A stretch of DNA of 6,249 bases. It comes from an uncultured bacterium (GTDB lineage Bacteria; Actinomycetota; Coriobacteriia; Coriobacteriales; Coriobacteriaceae). The notes under the pieces are model-generated. The model searched no databases, was not told where the DNA came from, and saw only the letters and a list, made by a program, of their open reading frames with translations. The translations under genes were made by a program, and so were the position numbers. The stretch lies in contig CAJMPM010000092.1 in NCBI GenBank assembly GCA_905215225.1, positions 1-6,249 on the forward strand, read 5' to 3'. Each line of letters opens with the position of its first letter. The first letter of the stretch is position 1. This document shows positions 1-5,318 of the stretch, one piece after another.

Positions 1-57
1 ATCCTGCGCCTGGACGACGGGGCGGAGTTCTACGCGAACATCAACCCGGGCGAATAG
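1..57 (+). CDS. C-terminal end of an unidentified protein (partial)
   Basis: Frame 1 is open from the window edge to a TAG at 55-57 and encodes 18 residues ending in FYANINPGE. The 5' part lies outside the window. The frame is judged coding because it uses GC-rich third positions (CTG, GAC, GCG, GAG, TTC, TAC, AAC, ATC) and is followed at once by repeat-bearing non-coding DNA. I do not recognise the family from so short a tail, and no function is proposed. No clear hairpin plus T-tract terminator follows the stop, although T-runs occur at 91-96 and 102-106. Confidence 0.5.
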   Translation: MLRLDDGAEFYANINPGE

Positions 58-72
58 TCGGTGCAAGTGGTA

Positions 73-143
73 GCTAATTTGGGACGGGGCTTTTTTGACT
101 ATTTTTGCCCTTCTGCCCGCTAATTGATTTCTCTGGGACGGGG
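73..143. repeat. Short direct repeats in the intergenic region left of the IS
   Basis: Two related units occur in tandem. GCTAATT at 73-79 is followed by TGGGACGGGG at 80-89. GCTAATT at 119-125 is followed by TGGGACGGGG at 134-143. A further shared word, CTGCCCGCT, occurs at 113-121 and again beyond the IS at 1590-1598. The stretch holds no gene. It resembles the interspersed non-coding repeats typical of Coriobacteriia genomes, which is an inference. The IS inserted immediately next to the second unit. Confidence 0.5.
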
Positions 144-144
144 A

Positions 145-152
145 TTAAATAA
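145..152. repeat. Left target-site duplication of the IS
   Basis: TTAAATAA directly abuts the left terminal inverted repeat and is identical to 1574-1581 beyond the right end. Eight base pairs is the duplication length characteristic of the IS1595 family. Removing 153-1581 restores an uninterrupted site reading GGGATTAAATAATCATTT. Confidence 0.95.
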
Positions 153-177
153 GGCTCTGTTAGACCAGGATTGACAT
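153..177 (+). repeat. Left terminal inverted repeat (IRL)
   Basis: These 25 bp match the reverse complement of 1549-1573 without mismatch; the next base inward (178) breaks the match. The outer end starts GGCTCTG and the inner end is TTGACAT, which contains a consensus -35 hexamer reading into the element. Confidence 0.95.
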
Positions 178-199
178 ACATGTGTCCCCACGGTGCCAT
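171..199 (+). promoter_or_regulatory. Candidate transposase promoter with its -35 inside IRL
   Basis: TTGACA at 171-176 is a perfect -35 hexamer. A 17-bp spacer leads to TGCCAT (194-199), a poor -10, and CATATC at 197-202 would need a 20-bp spacer. The position about 37 bp ahead of the transposase start fits a weak inward promoter, as is common for insertion sequences. The -10 is the weak part of this call. Confidence 0.35.
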
Positions 200-235
200 A
201 TCGTTGACCCCGTAGACCGCGTTGATGGTGCCAGC

Positions 236-1291
236 ATGAACGCCGAAGACCTGGCCCTCAACTTCAAGATGGCCATGGCGAACCTCAGCAAGACCGAGCG
301 CCGCCGCGCGATCGAGTCCGTCAGGGACGTGATCCGCGCGGCGGCGTTCGACGACGCGGCCGGCTCCGCCTACGAAATCGAACGCTGCCCGCGCTGCGGG
401 TCCGTCGCGGTCGTGAAGAAGGGCAAATCGAAGAACGGCGAGCAGCGCTACCTCTGCCGGGGCTGCGGCAGGACCTTCGGCATGGGCAGCGAGCGCATCC
501 TGGGGACGAGCAGGCTCCCGAAGGAGACCTGGATGGCCTACGCCGAGTGCTTCGTGCTCATGCTGCCCCTGCGCGAGTGCGCGAGGCGCTGCCGCGTCTG
601 CCTCAAGACCGCCTACACCATGCGCCACAGGCTGATCGAGTGCCTCTCGGCCTACTCCCCCTCGTTCAGGGTCGAGCGGGGCTGCGGCTGCGAGCTCGAC
701 GAGACCTACTTCCCCGAGTCGTTCAAGGGCAACCACGCGAAGGGGTCGTTCACGATGCCGCGCCCCTCCCGGCACCGCGGCAAGCAGGTGCACAGGCGCG
801 GGCTGTCGCGCGAGCGGAGCTGCGTCTTGACCGGCGTGAACGACGCGAACGAGACGTTCCTCGAGGTCACGGGGCGGGGCGCCCTTTCGAGGGAGCGCGC
901 CATGGACGCGCTGAGGGGCCGCATCGCGGCCGGCTCGGTCGTCGCGACCGACAGGGCGGCCGTCTACGTCAATGTCCTCGCGGAACTCGAGGTCGCCGCG
1001 CACGCGGCCTACGACCCCAAGGACCGCTCCGGGGGAACCATCAACCGGATCAACACCGTCCACTCGCTCCTCGGCGCCTTCATGGAGCCGTTCAAGGGCG
1101 TGTCGACGAAGCACCTCGATGCCTACCTCGCCTGGTTCAGGTGGTGCCGGACCTTCATGGCGACCGCTTCCGGCGCCGCCGGGCGCACGGTCGCGCGGCA
1201 GCTCGCGCACGGCGTCTGCAGGAGCCGCGTCCGCGACATGTTCAACGTGGAGCCGCCCTACATGGACTACTGGGCCGCGCCCGCCGCATAG
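236..1291 (+). CDS. IS1595-family transposase (ISXO2-like DDE, zinc ribbon)
   Basis: This 351-residue protein is predicted to bind the IS ends and catalyse DNA cleavage and strand transfer. After a short helical N-terminus comes a zinc ribbon with paired cysteines C51/C54 and C74/C77 (CPRC and CRGC), typical of the family. The ISXO2-like catalytic domain follows, with ELDETYF giving the first Asp (D155) and VVATDRAAVY the second (D239). The family C-terminal signature lies at about 270-303 and includes INTVHSLL, FKGVSTKHL and YLAWFRW. The third catalytic position appears to be Asn273. The ATG at 236 lacks a strong ribosome site; a GTG at 182 would add 18 residues and leave almost no leader after the terminal repeat. 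Length and intact motifs suggest a functional enzyme. At least twelve arginines are encoded by AGG. Confidence 0.93.
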   Translation: MNAEDLALNFKMAMANLSKTERRRAIESVRDVIRAAAFDDAAGSAYEIERCPRCGSVAVVKKGKSKNGEQRYLCRGCGRTFGMGSERILGTSRLPKETWMAYAECFVLMLPLRECARRCRVCLKTAYTMRHRLIECLSAYSPSFRVERGCGCELDETYFPESFKGNHAKGSFTMPRPSRHRGKQVHRRGLSRERSCVLTGVNDANETFLEVTGRGALSRERAMDALRGRIAAGSVVATDRAAVYVNVLAELEVAAHAAYDPKDRSGGTINRINTVHSLLGAFMEPFKGVSTKHLDAYLAWFRWCRTFMATASGAAGRTVARQLAHGVCRSRVRDMFNVEPPYMDYWAAPAA

Positions 1292-1293
1292 AG

Positions 1294-1328
1294 GCGGTAG
1301 AATGGTCGCACCGCGATACACGAGGAGG
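1294..1328 (+). promoter_or_regulatory. Dyads and strong ribosome site between transposase and passenger gene
   Basis: The 46-bp gap after the transposase stop contains two overlapping dyads: GCGGT (1294-1298) with ACCGC (1310-1314), and TCGC (1306-1309) with GCGA (1313-1316) around ACC. AGGAGG at 1323-1328 lies nine bases before the passenger ATG and fixes that start. The dyads are short, but they sit where a ribbon-helix-helix autorepressor would be expected to bind. That role is inference only. Confidence 0.35.
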
Positions 1329-1337
1329 GGTGAGGCC

Positions 1338-1535
1338 ATGCCGTCGAACATACCGGCCACGACGATCCGCATCGACCCGGAGGTCAAGAAGGAGGCCACG
1401 GCCATCCTGGACGAGCTCGGCCTGTCCATGTCCACCGCCGTCAATGCGTTCCTCAGGGCGCTCGTCCGGGAGGGCGGGATGCCGTTCGAGATGAGGGTCA
1501 AGACGCCGGCGCCCGACGGGGAGACGGCGAGTTAG
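1338..1535 (+). CDS. RelB/DinJ-family antitoxin-like ribbon-helix-helix protein, IS passenger
   Basis: This 65-residue protein is preceded by a strong AGGAGG nine bases upstream, which selects this ATG although the frame is open further back. Residues 8-13 (TTIRID) form the likely DNA-contacting strand. A first helix covers about 14-27, the turn GLS lies at 28-30, and a second helix covers 31-45. MPFEMR at 48-53 matches the conserved PF-[DE]-[LIM]-R end of the RelB/DinJ fold. In that family the N-terminal part dimerises and binds operators, and a C-terminal tail neutralises a RelE/YafQ-type RNase toxin. Only 12 residues follow MPFEMR here, against roughly 30 in E. coli DinJ, and no toxin gene lies inside the element. 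It may therefore be a transcriptional regulator rather than a working antitoxin. It lies 46 bp behind the transposase and may be co-transcribed with it. Confidence 0.85.
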   Translation: MPSNIPATTIRIDPEVKKEATAILDELGLSMSTAVNAFLRALVREGGMPFEMRVKTPAPDGETAS

Positions 1536-1548
1536 CCGGCAGGTCGGC

Positions 1549-1573
1549 ATGTCAATCCTGGTCTAACAGAGCC
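1549..1573 (-). repeat. Right terminal inverted repeat (IRR)
   Basis: Exact inverted copy of 153-177. It begins ATGTCAATCC on the plus strand and ends CAGAGCC. Its position 13 bp after the passenger stop codon places the passenger gene inside the element. Confidence 0.95.
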
Positions 1574-1581
1574 TTAAATAA
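1574..1581. repeat. Right target-site duplication of the IS
   Basis: TTAAATAA is identical to 145-152 and directly abuts IRR. Confidence 0.95.
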
Positions 1582-1602
1582 TCATTTGGCTGCCCGCTGG
1601 CT

Positions 1603-1721
1603 AAGTGAGTAGACTTTTTTGGAAATGCCGAGCACCCAACATATTTGCCTCAATAAAACCGCAGGTCACAGACTTGTGCATTGTCGGTGTGGTCGGGGAT
1701 TCGGTAAAAGTCTACTCACTT
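1603..1721. repeat. Widely spaced 16-bp perfect inverted repeat in non-coding DNA
   Basis: AAGTGAGTAGACTTTT at 1603-1618 is matched by its exact reverse complement at 1706-1721, with 87 bp between the arms. The unit of about 119 bp fills much of the 223-bp gap between the IS and the flippase gene (1582-1804). No convincing gene lies in this gap: the only long frame needs a TTG start without a ribosome site. Further right are two small dyads, ACCCC/GGGGT (1754-1767) and CCGGT-G-ACCGG (1784-1794). These might help end flippase transcription, but no T-tract follows on that strand. The inverted repeat could be a short non-autonomous mobile element or a genome-wide interspersed repeat. I saw no clear target duplication around it. 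Confidence 0.6.
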
Positions 1722-1804
1722 TGTTTTGCGTGATGCATATTGTCCGCAACGAGACCCCAGCCGGGGTGATTCGATGGCGAGTTCCGGTGACCGGGGGCAG
1801 CTAA

Positions 1805-3379
1805 TTAGGCGCCGGATGGGTTGCGGGCGCGTTCGTTGCGGTGGCGGATGTGGGCGTACTCGACAATTAGCAGCACCAGCAGCAGGGCCATGATAGCCAG
1901 GTAACTCACGACGGCGCCCATCAGGCCCAGCAGGTTGATCAGGATCACCGGGAGCACCACGCTCACGGCAAAGCAGATGAGGTAAATCTTGGTGACGTCG
2001 CCGGCGTGGCGCAGCACCGTGATAATGGCGTAGATAAAATCGATGGCCGCGGTTACGCCGCCGGCGACGCCCATCAGCAGCGCCAATGTGCGGTAGCGCT
2101 CAAAGCTGAGGCCGTACATAAAGCTCATGATGGGGATGCCAGGGCCTTCCATAAACGCGGCGCATGCGCCGGTGATGACCACGATCAGCGCCATGACGGC
2201 GACAATAATTAAGTCAAAACGGCGGCGTTTGCGCGGGTTCGCCCAAATGCTCGACAGACGCAAAAGCTGCGGTTTATAGACAAATCCAATGCTCAGCAAA
2301 ATAGCCTGCGCCGGAAAGAACAGGGCATTAAAGTACAGCTGATATTTGTAGGCCAGCGTGCCTTCCATCACAAACTTGGGCATGCTCTCGATGAGGTTGA
2401 ACAGGAACAGTGCGCCAAAGAGCGGGGCGCACTGGACAAACAGGTGGCCGACCTCGCGCAGGCTCACGCGGCGCGATTTTTCGGTCTCGAGCAGGGCAAG
2501 CGGCGCGGTGACCAGCACGAGCGAGACGATGGCGGTGACACCCATGGCCATGGCCGCGATGGGCATGCTGCGCGTAAGGAACAGCGCCACGCTAAAGACC
2601 GCGATGACGCCGACGGAGCGCAGCGTTTGGCTCATGCCGGCCAGGTAGAGTTTATCGGCCTGCTGCAGGCGGCCCTCGTACACGTCCGCCACGCCGTCGA
2701 TCACCTTATACAGGTAGACGCCCAGGCCGATCGTTGCCATCTGCGCGTCGTAGCCGCGGGCACTGCTGTATGCAAGGCCGCAGGCCAGCGCGAATGCTCC
2801 GCAAAGCCAGCGGTTGAGCTGGTAGGAGGCAAAGGACGCCTTCTCGTCGATGTCCGAGACCTGGAAATTGCGCACGCCGTAGTTGCACGCGATCATGATG
2901 AGCGTGCCGGTGACAAACGCAATGGAGAACTTGCCGGCTTCCTCGGCGCCCACGAGCTGCGTGGACACGATGGTGAGCAGAGGAAACGCCATGCCCCATA
3001 CGGCGGTGCCCAGGGTATTCCAAAGGTAGTCGCGACGGGTGGCATGATCTTCGTACTCGGCTTCTTGCGTGGAGAAGCCGCCGCCGTAGACGGCTCCGAG
3101 CAGGCGGTTCCACCAGGCATTGACCATGCGGTGGATGGGGCCGGGCTGGCGATCGCGCTCGCGGCGACGGCGTGTGGCCTGGTTGCTGTCGGGACCGCCG
3201 GCGTTACGCTGGCTCAGCTCTTGGATTCGTGCGAGCTCCTCGGCGGTGTGCGATGCGGGGAACAGGCCGTTCTCGATGCGTCCGCCCTGCCCGTGCGCCC
3301 CGCCCGATACGGCGGGGTCGGCGACGCCATTGCGGCGGGCGATGGCGCGGCGGATGCTATCGAGGGGCGTGATGCTCAA
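1805..3379 (-). CDS. MOP/Wzx-type polysaccharide flippase, membrane protein
   Basis: This 524-residue protein is predicted to flip lipid-linked polysaccharide precursors across the cytoplasmic membrane. Residues 119-510 contain about twelve hydrophobic segments (roughly 119-142, 150-168, 190-206, 213-230, 252-269, 274-297, 311-333, 347-367, 389-409, 431-456, 463-487 and 488-510). NTLGTAVWG, LVGAEEAGKFSIAF and NYGVRNFQVSD resemble the first helices of the Polysacc_synt/MOP family. The start is TTG, supported by AAAGGA seven bases upstream. The first internal Met (residue 85) lacks a ribosome site. Residues 1-115 are hydrophilic, with an Arg cluster RRRRERDR at 70-77, whereas most flippases begin with a membrane helix near residue 10. 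It is transcribed away from lctP, and no glycosyltransferase lies nearby, so its substrate is unknown. Confidence 0.85.
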   Translation of the reverse strand: MSITPLDSIRRAIARRNGVADPAVSGGAHGQGGRIENGLFPASHTAEELARIQELSQRNAGGPDSNQATRRRRERDRQPGPIHRMVNAWWNRLLGAVYGGGFSTQEAEYEDHATRRDYLWNTLGTAVWGMAFPLLTIVSTQLVGAEEAGKFSIAFVTGTLIMIACNYGVRNFQVSDIDEKASFASYQLNRWLCGAFALACGLAYSSARGYDAQMATIGLGVYLYKVIDGVADVYEGRLQQADKLYLAGMSQTLRSVGVIAVFSVALFLTRSMPIAAMAMGVTAIVSLVLVTAPLALLETEKSRRVSLREVGHLFVQCAPLFGALFLFNLIESMPKFVMEGTLAYKYQLYFNALFFPAQAILLSIGFVYKPQLLRLSSIWANPRKRRRFDLIIVAVMALIVVITGACAAFMEGPGIPIMSFMYGLSFERYRTLALLMGVAGGVTAAIDFIYAIITVLRHAGDVTKIYLICFAVSVVLPVILINLLGLMGAVVSYLAIMALLLVLLIVEYAHIRHRNERARNPSGA

Positions 3380-3386
3380 GGCGGAG

Positions 3387-3413
3387 TCCTTTCTATTGCT
3401 GCGCTCTAGTATA
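3387..3413 (-). promoter_or_regulatory. Flippase -10 element and ribosome binding site
   Basis: On the minus strand, TATACT (3413-3408) is a good -10 hexamer, and AAAGGA (3392-3387) lies seven bases before the TTG start. No good -35 is seen at the usual distance. The ribosome site supports the TTG start; the promoter call is weaker. Confidence 0.45.
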
Positions 3414-3438
3414 GACGCGGCGGTGTTTGCTCGTGTTT

Positions 3439-3455
3439 TTGAACGGATTGTTCAA
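3439..3455. promoter_or_regulatory. Candidate operator TTGAAC-N5-GTTCAA between divergent genes
   Basis: A perfect dyad with 6-bp arms (3439-3444 and 3450-3455) around GGATT lies in the 179-bp divergent region. A second GTTCAA half-site follows at 3502-3507, closer to lctP. The dyad sits about 25 bp upstream of the flippase -10 and about 100 bp upstream of lctP, so a bound regulator could affect either gene. Which protein binds is unknown. Confidence 0.35.
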
Positions 3456-3558
3456 TATTTCGGCAGGCGGCAGAAAATTGTCGGTAAGCGTGCGGTATCC
3501 TGTTCAAGTTTTATGACACCCCCGATGCCGCCCTCGCGGTACCAAGGAGCTTTTACAC

Positions 3559-5130
3559 ATGGACGTCGCCGCATTTTTGCTGGCTCTTGTGCCTATCATC
3601 TGGCTTGTCGTGATGCTGCTGTGCTTTAAATGGCCGGCCTGGAAAGCCGCGATTGGTTCGTTTGTTCTTTCGTGCGTGCTCGCCTTTGCGTGGTGGCATT
3701 TGCCGGTGGCGCAGATAGCCACGGCCTCGCTCGAGGGCTTTTTGATGGCGCTGTGGCCCATCGTGTTGGTGATTATCGCCGCCGTCTTTACGTATAACCT
3801 CTGCGTTCGCACGGGCGCCATGGACGTGATCGGCAGCATGATCACCTCCATCAGCAGCGATCGCCGTCTGCTGGCGCTGCTCGTGGCGTGGTGCTTCGGC
3901 GGCTTTATGGAGGGCATGGCTGGCTTTGGTACCGCTGTCGCCATTCCCGCCGGCATGCTCGCGGGCCTTGGTTTTGAGGCCGTGCCTGCCGTGCTGATCT
4001 GCCTGCTGGCCAACGGCGTGCCCACGCCCTACGGCTCCATCGGCATCCCCACGGTGTCCGTTGCCGACCTGGTGGGTCTGGATTCCCTGCACCTGGCGAC
4101 CGTTCAGCTGGTGCAGCTCGCACCGTTCTTTGTGGTGATGCCGCTGCTCATCGTGTTGGTTGCGGGCCGCGTGACCGACGATCAAGGCGATGTTGCGAGC
4201 GTAGGCGAGCGCCTGCACGGCGTGGCCGGTATCGCGCTGCTCTCTGGCGCGTCCTTTGTCGGCGCTGCCCTGGTCGTCGCTATGTTTGTGGGCCCCGAGC
4301 TTGCCGTGGTCGTGGGCTCCATCGTGTCGCTCGCGCTGACCGCCGCGCTTGCCATGCGCGCCGAGAAGTCCGGTCACCTGGACGCGCGCTTTCACATGAA
4401 TATCGAGGCCGGTGAGCAGCTCACCGCTAAGTCGGCGCTTTCTGCCTGGTCGTGTTTCATCCTGATTTTTGTACTGCTGTTCGGTACGTCCAACCTGGTG
4501 CCCGCCGTGCATGCCGCGCTTACGCCCTTTGCGAGTCACGTGCAGGTGTATTGCGGCGAGAACCCCGGCACGCTCACGTTTTCGTGGATTAACACGCCGG
4601 GTGTTTGGATCTTCCTGGCCGCGTTTATCGGCGGCGCCATTCAGGGGGCTTCGCCGCGCATGATGGGCGAGGTGCTGGCCGCGACTGTGCAGCAGATGAT
4701 GCCGACGGTAATCGCGATGCTTTCGGTGCTGGGCTGTGCCAAGGTGATGGGCTATGCGGGCATGATCTCTTCGATCAGCGCGTTTTGCATTGCGGTCGCC
4801 GGTGGGCTGTACCCGATTCTGGCCCCGTGGATCGGTGCCGTCGGTGCGTTCGTGACCGGTTCGGGCACATCGTCGGGCATGCTGTTTGGTCCCATTCAGA
4901 GCCAGGCCGCTTCGGCGCTGGGTGTGAGCGACTACTGGATGGTTGCGTTGAACGCCCTGGGTGTCGCCGCCGGCAAGATGATCTCGCCACAGACCCTCGC
5001 CATTGGTTTTGCCGCCGTGCACGTGCGCGGTAAGGACGCCGAGCTCCTGGGCGCAGTGCTACCCTACGCTGCCGGCATGCTGGTCCTGATGAGCGCCATA
5101 GCCATGCTCGGCCAAGGCCTGCCGCTGTAG
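3559..5130 (+). CDS. lctP: L-lactate permease, LctP/LldP family
   Basis: This 523-residue inner-membrane transporter is predicted to import lactate with protons. It is hydrophobic nearly throughout, with about 12-14 helices, starting at 3-22, 31-47 and 61-82. Family hallmarks are WPIVLVIIAAVFTYN (66-80), ISSDRRLLALL (98-108), the conserved block FGGFMEGMAGFGTAVAIPAG (113-132), and ICLLANGVPTPYGSIGIP (147-164). The C-terminal signature runs through GSGTSSGMLFGPIQ (434-447) and AAGKMISPQTLAI (470-482). Length is normal for the family. The ATG is preceded by AAGGAG (3544-3549) with a nine-base spacer. All arginine codons read here are CGN, unlike the IS. No lactate-utilisation gene is adjacent within the window. 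A glycolate or other 2-hydroxy acid substrate is also possible, since relatives such as GlcA share this fold. Confidence 0.93.
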   Translation: MDVAAFLLALVPIIWLVVMLLCFKWPAWKAAIGSFVLSCVLAFAWWHLPVAQIATASLEGFLMALWPIVLVIIAAVFTYNLCVRTGAMDVIGSMITSISSDRRLLALLVAWCFGGFMEGMAGFGTAVAIPAGMLAGLGFEAVPAVLICLLANGVPTPYGSIGIPTVSVADLVGLDSLHLATVQLVQLAPFFVVMPLLIVLVAGRVTDDQGDVASVGERLHGVAGIALLSGASFVGAALVVAMFVGPELAVVVGSIVSLALTAALAMRAEKSGHLDARFHMNIEAGEQLTAKSALSAWSCFILIFVLLFGTSNLVPAVHAALTPFASHVQVYCGENPGTLTFSWINTPGVWIFLAAFIGGAIQGASPRMMGEVLAATVQQMMPTVIAMLSVLGCAKVMGYAGMISSISAFCIAVAGGLYPILAPWIGAVGAFVTGSGTSSGMLFGPIQSQAASALGVSDYWMVALNALGVAAGKMISPQTLAIGFAAVHVRGKDAELLGAVLPYAAGMLVLMSAIAMLGQGLPL

Positions 5131-5131
5131 T

Positions 5132-5187
5132 CGGCACTTAGGGACGTTCCTTATGTGCCGGCACTTTGGGAACGTCCCTAAGTGCCG
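5132..5187. terminator. Long hairpin right after lctP (possible terminator or interspersed repeat)
   Basis: The 19-bp arm at 5132-5150 is the exact reverse complement of 5169-5187, with an 18-bp loop that itself contains the palindrome TGCCGGCA (5155-5162). It begins one base after the lctP stop, so a transcript would fold into a very stable stem. No T-tract follows, so it is not a classical intrinsic terminator. It could instead stabilise the 3' end or be a REP-like repeat. The word GTGCCGGCA occurs twice, with a related TCGGCACTTA at the left edge. Confidence 0.6.
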
Positions 5188-5196
5188 GCATCCGGA

Positions 5197-5267
5197 GACA
5201 CTCCTTGGATGTTGCCTGTTCAAGAGTGTCCCCAATGACTAGTCGTTTAAGAACGTCCCCAATGACT
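5197..5267. repeat. Second hairpin and 13-bp direct repeat in the lctP-pckA gap
   Basis: GACACTC (5197-5203) pairs with GAGTGTC (5224-5230), with an adjacent TT/AA match across a one-base bulge. GTCCCCAATGACT occurs twice in direct orientation, at 5228-5240 and 5255-5267, with ACTAGT between. With the preceding hairpin this forms a modular repeat block of about 136 bp. I infer a lineage-specific interspersed repeat; no gene is supported here on either strand. Confidence 0.5.
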
Positions 5268-5296
5268 GGGCCGCTTGCCTGCGATTTTTGACCGTT

Positions 5297-5313
5297 GGGC
5301 GGGCTTGCCGCCC
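5297..5313 (+). other. Small GC-rich hairpin ahead of the pckA control region
   Basis: GGGCGG (5297-5302) and CCGCCC (5308-5313) can form a stem with a GCTTG loop. The A5 and T5 tracts that follow belong to the next palindrome, so this could act as a weak terminator for read-through or be incidental. Confidence 0.3.
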
Positions 5314-5318
5314 TTGCC

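Larger units (their letters stand above)
153..1573 (+). mobile_element. Complete IS1595-family (ISXO2-like) insertion sequence with a passenger gene
   Basis: The element is 1421 bp, bounded by perfect 25-bp inverted repeats beginning GGCTCTGTTAGACC and flanked by an exact 8-bp duplication. It encodes a zinc-ribbon plus DDE-type transposase (236-1291) and a RelB/DinJ-like protein (1338-1535) in the same orientation. Only 13 bp separate the passenger stop codon from the right repeat. Family assignment rests on three agreeing signs: the transposase domain order, terminal repeats starting GG, and the 8-bp duplication. Passenger genes are known in some IS1595 members. Both genes use AGG for arginine, which is not seen in lctP and was not met in the flippase stretches checked, so the element probably came from another host. 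The intact ends suggest recent, possibly still active, transposition. The subgroup cannot be settled by eye. Confidence 0.93.

Noticed and set aside
182..235. GTG start extending the transposase by 18 residues
   Set aside because: The extension begins five bases after IRL, has no ribosome site and shows no family features. The ATG at 236 is preferred, though it also lacks a strong ribosome site.
972..1337. Upstream extension of the passenger gene frame into the transposase
   Set aside because: The frame is open but overlaps transposase coding sequence and lacks family similarity. The AGGAGG site fixes the start at 1338.
547..1494. 315-codon plus-strand frame overlapping transposase and passenger
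   Set aside because: It is an out-of-frame, arginine-rich product of high GC, and the true frames there carry clear family motifs.
74..1501. 475-codon open frame on the minus strand across the IS
   Set aside because: It is an antisense shadow of the GC-rich transposase and passenger genes, has Arg/Ala/Gly-rich low-complexity composition and crosses IRL. It has no recognisable domain.
1619..1804. 61-codon plus-strand frame between the IS and the flippase gene
   Set aside because: It needs a TTG start without a ribosome site, spans an arm of the inverted repeat and ends against the convergent flippase gene. It is likely repeat DNA.
2444..3409. 321-codon plus-strand frame opposite the flippase gene
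   Set aside because: It is an antisense shadow with a composition expected from the reverse of a membrane-protein gene. The minus-strand product has clear helices and family motifs.
3553..5022. 489-codon minus-strand frame opposite lctP
   Set aside because: It is a His/Arg/Gly-rich antisense shadow, and lctP is unmistakable on the plus strand.
5197..5267. CRISPR-like array in the repeat block
   Set aside because: There are only two 13-bp copies with a 14-bp gap, and no regular repeat-spacer pattern or cas gene.
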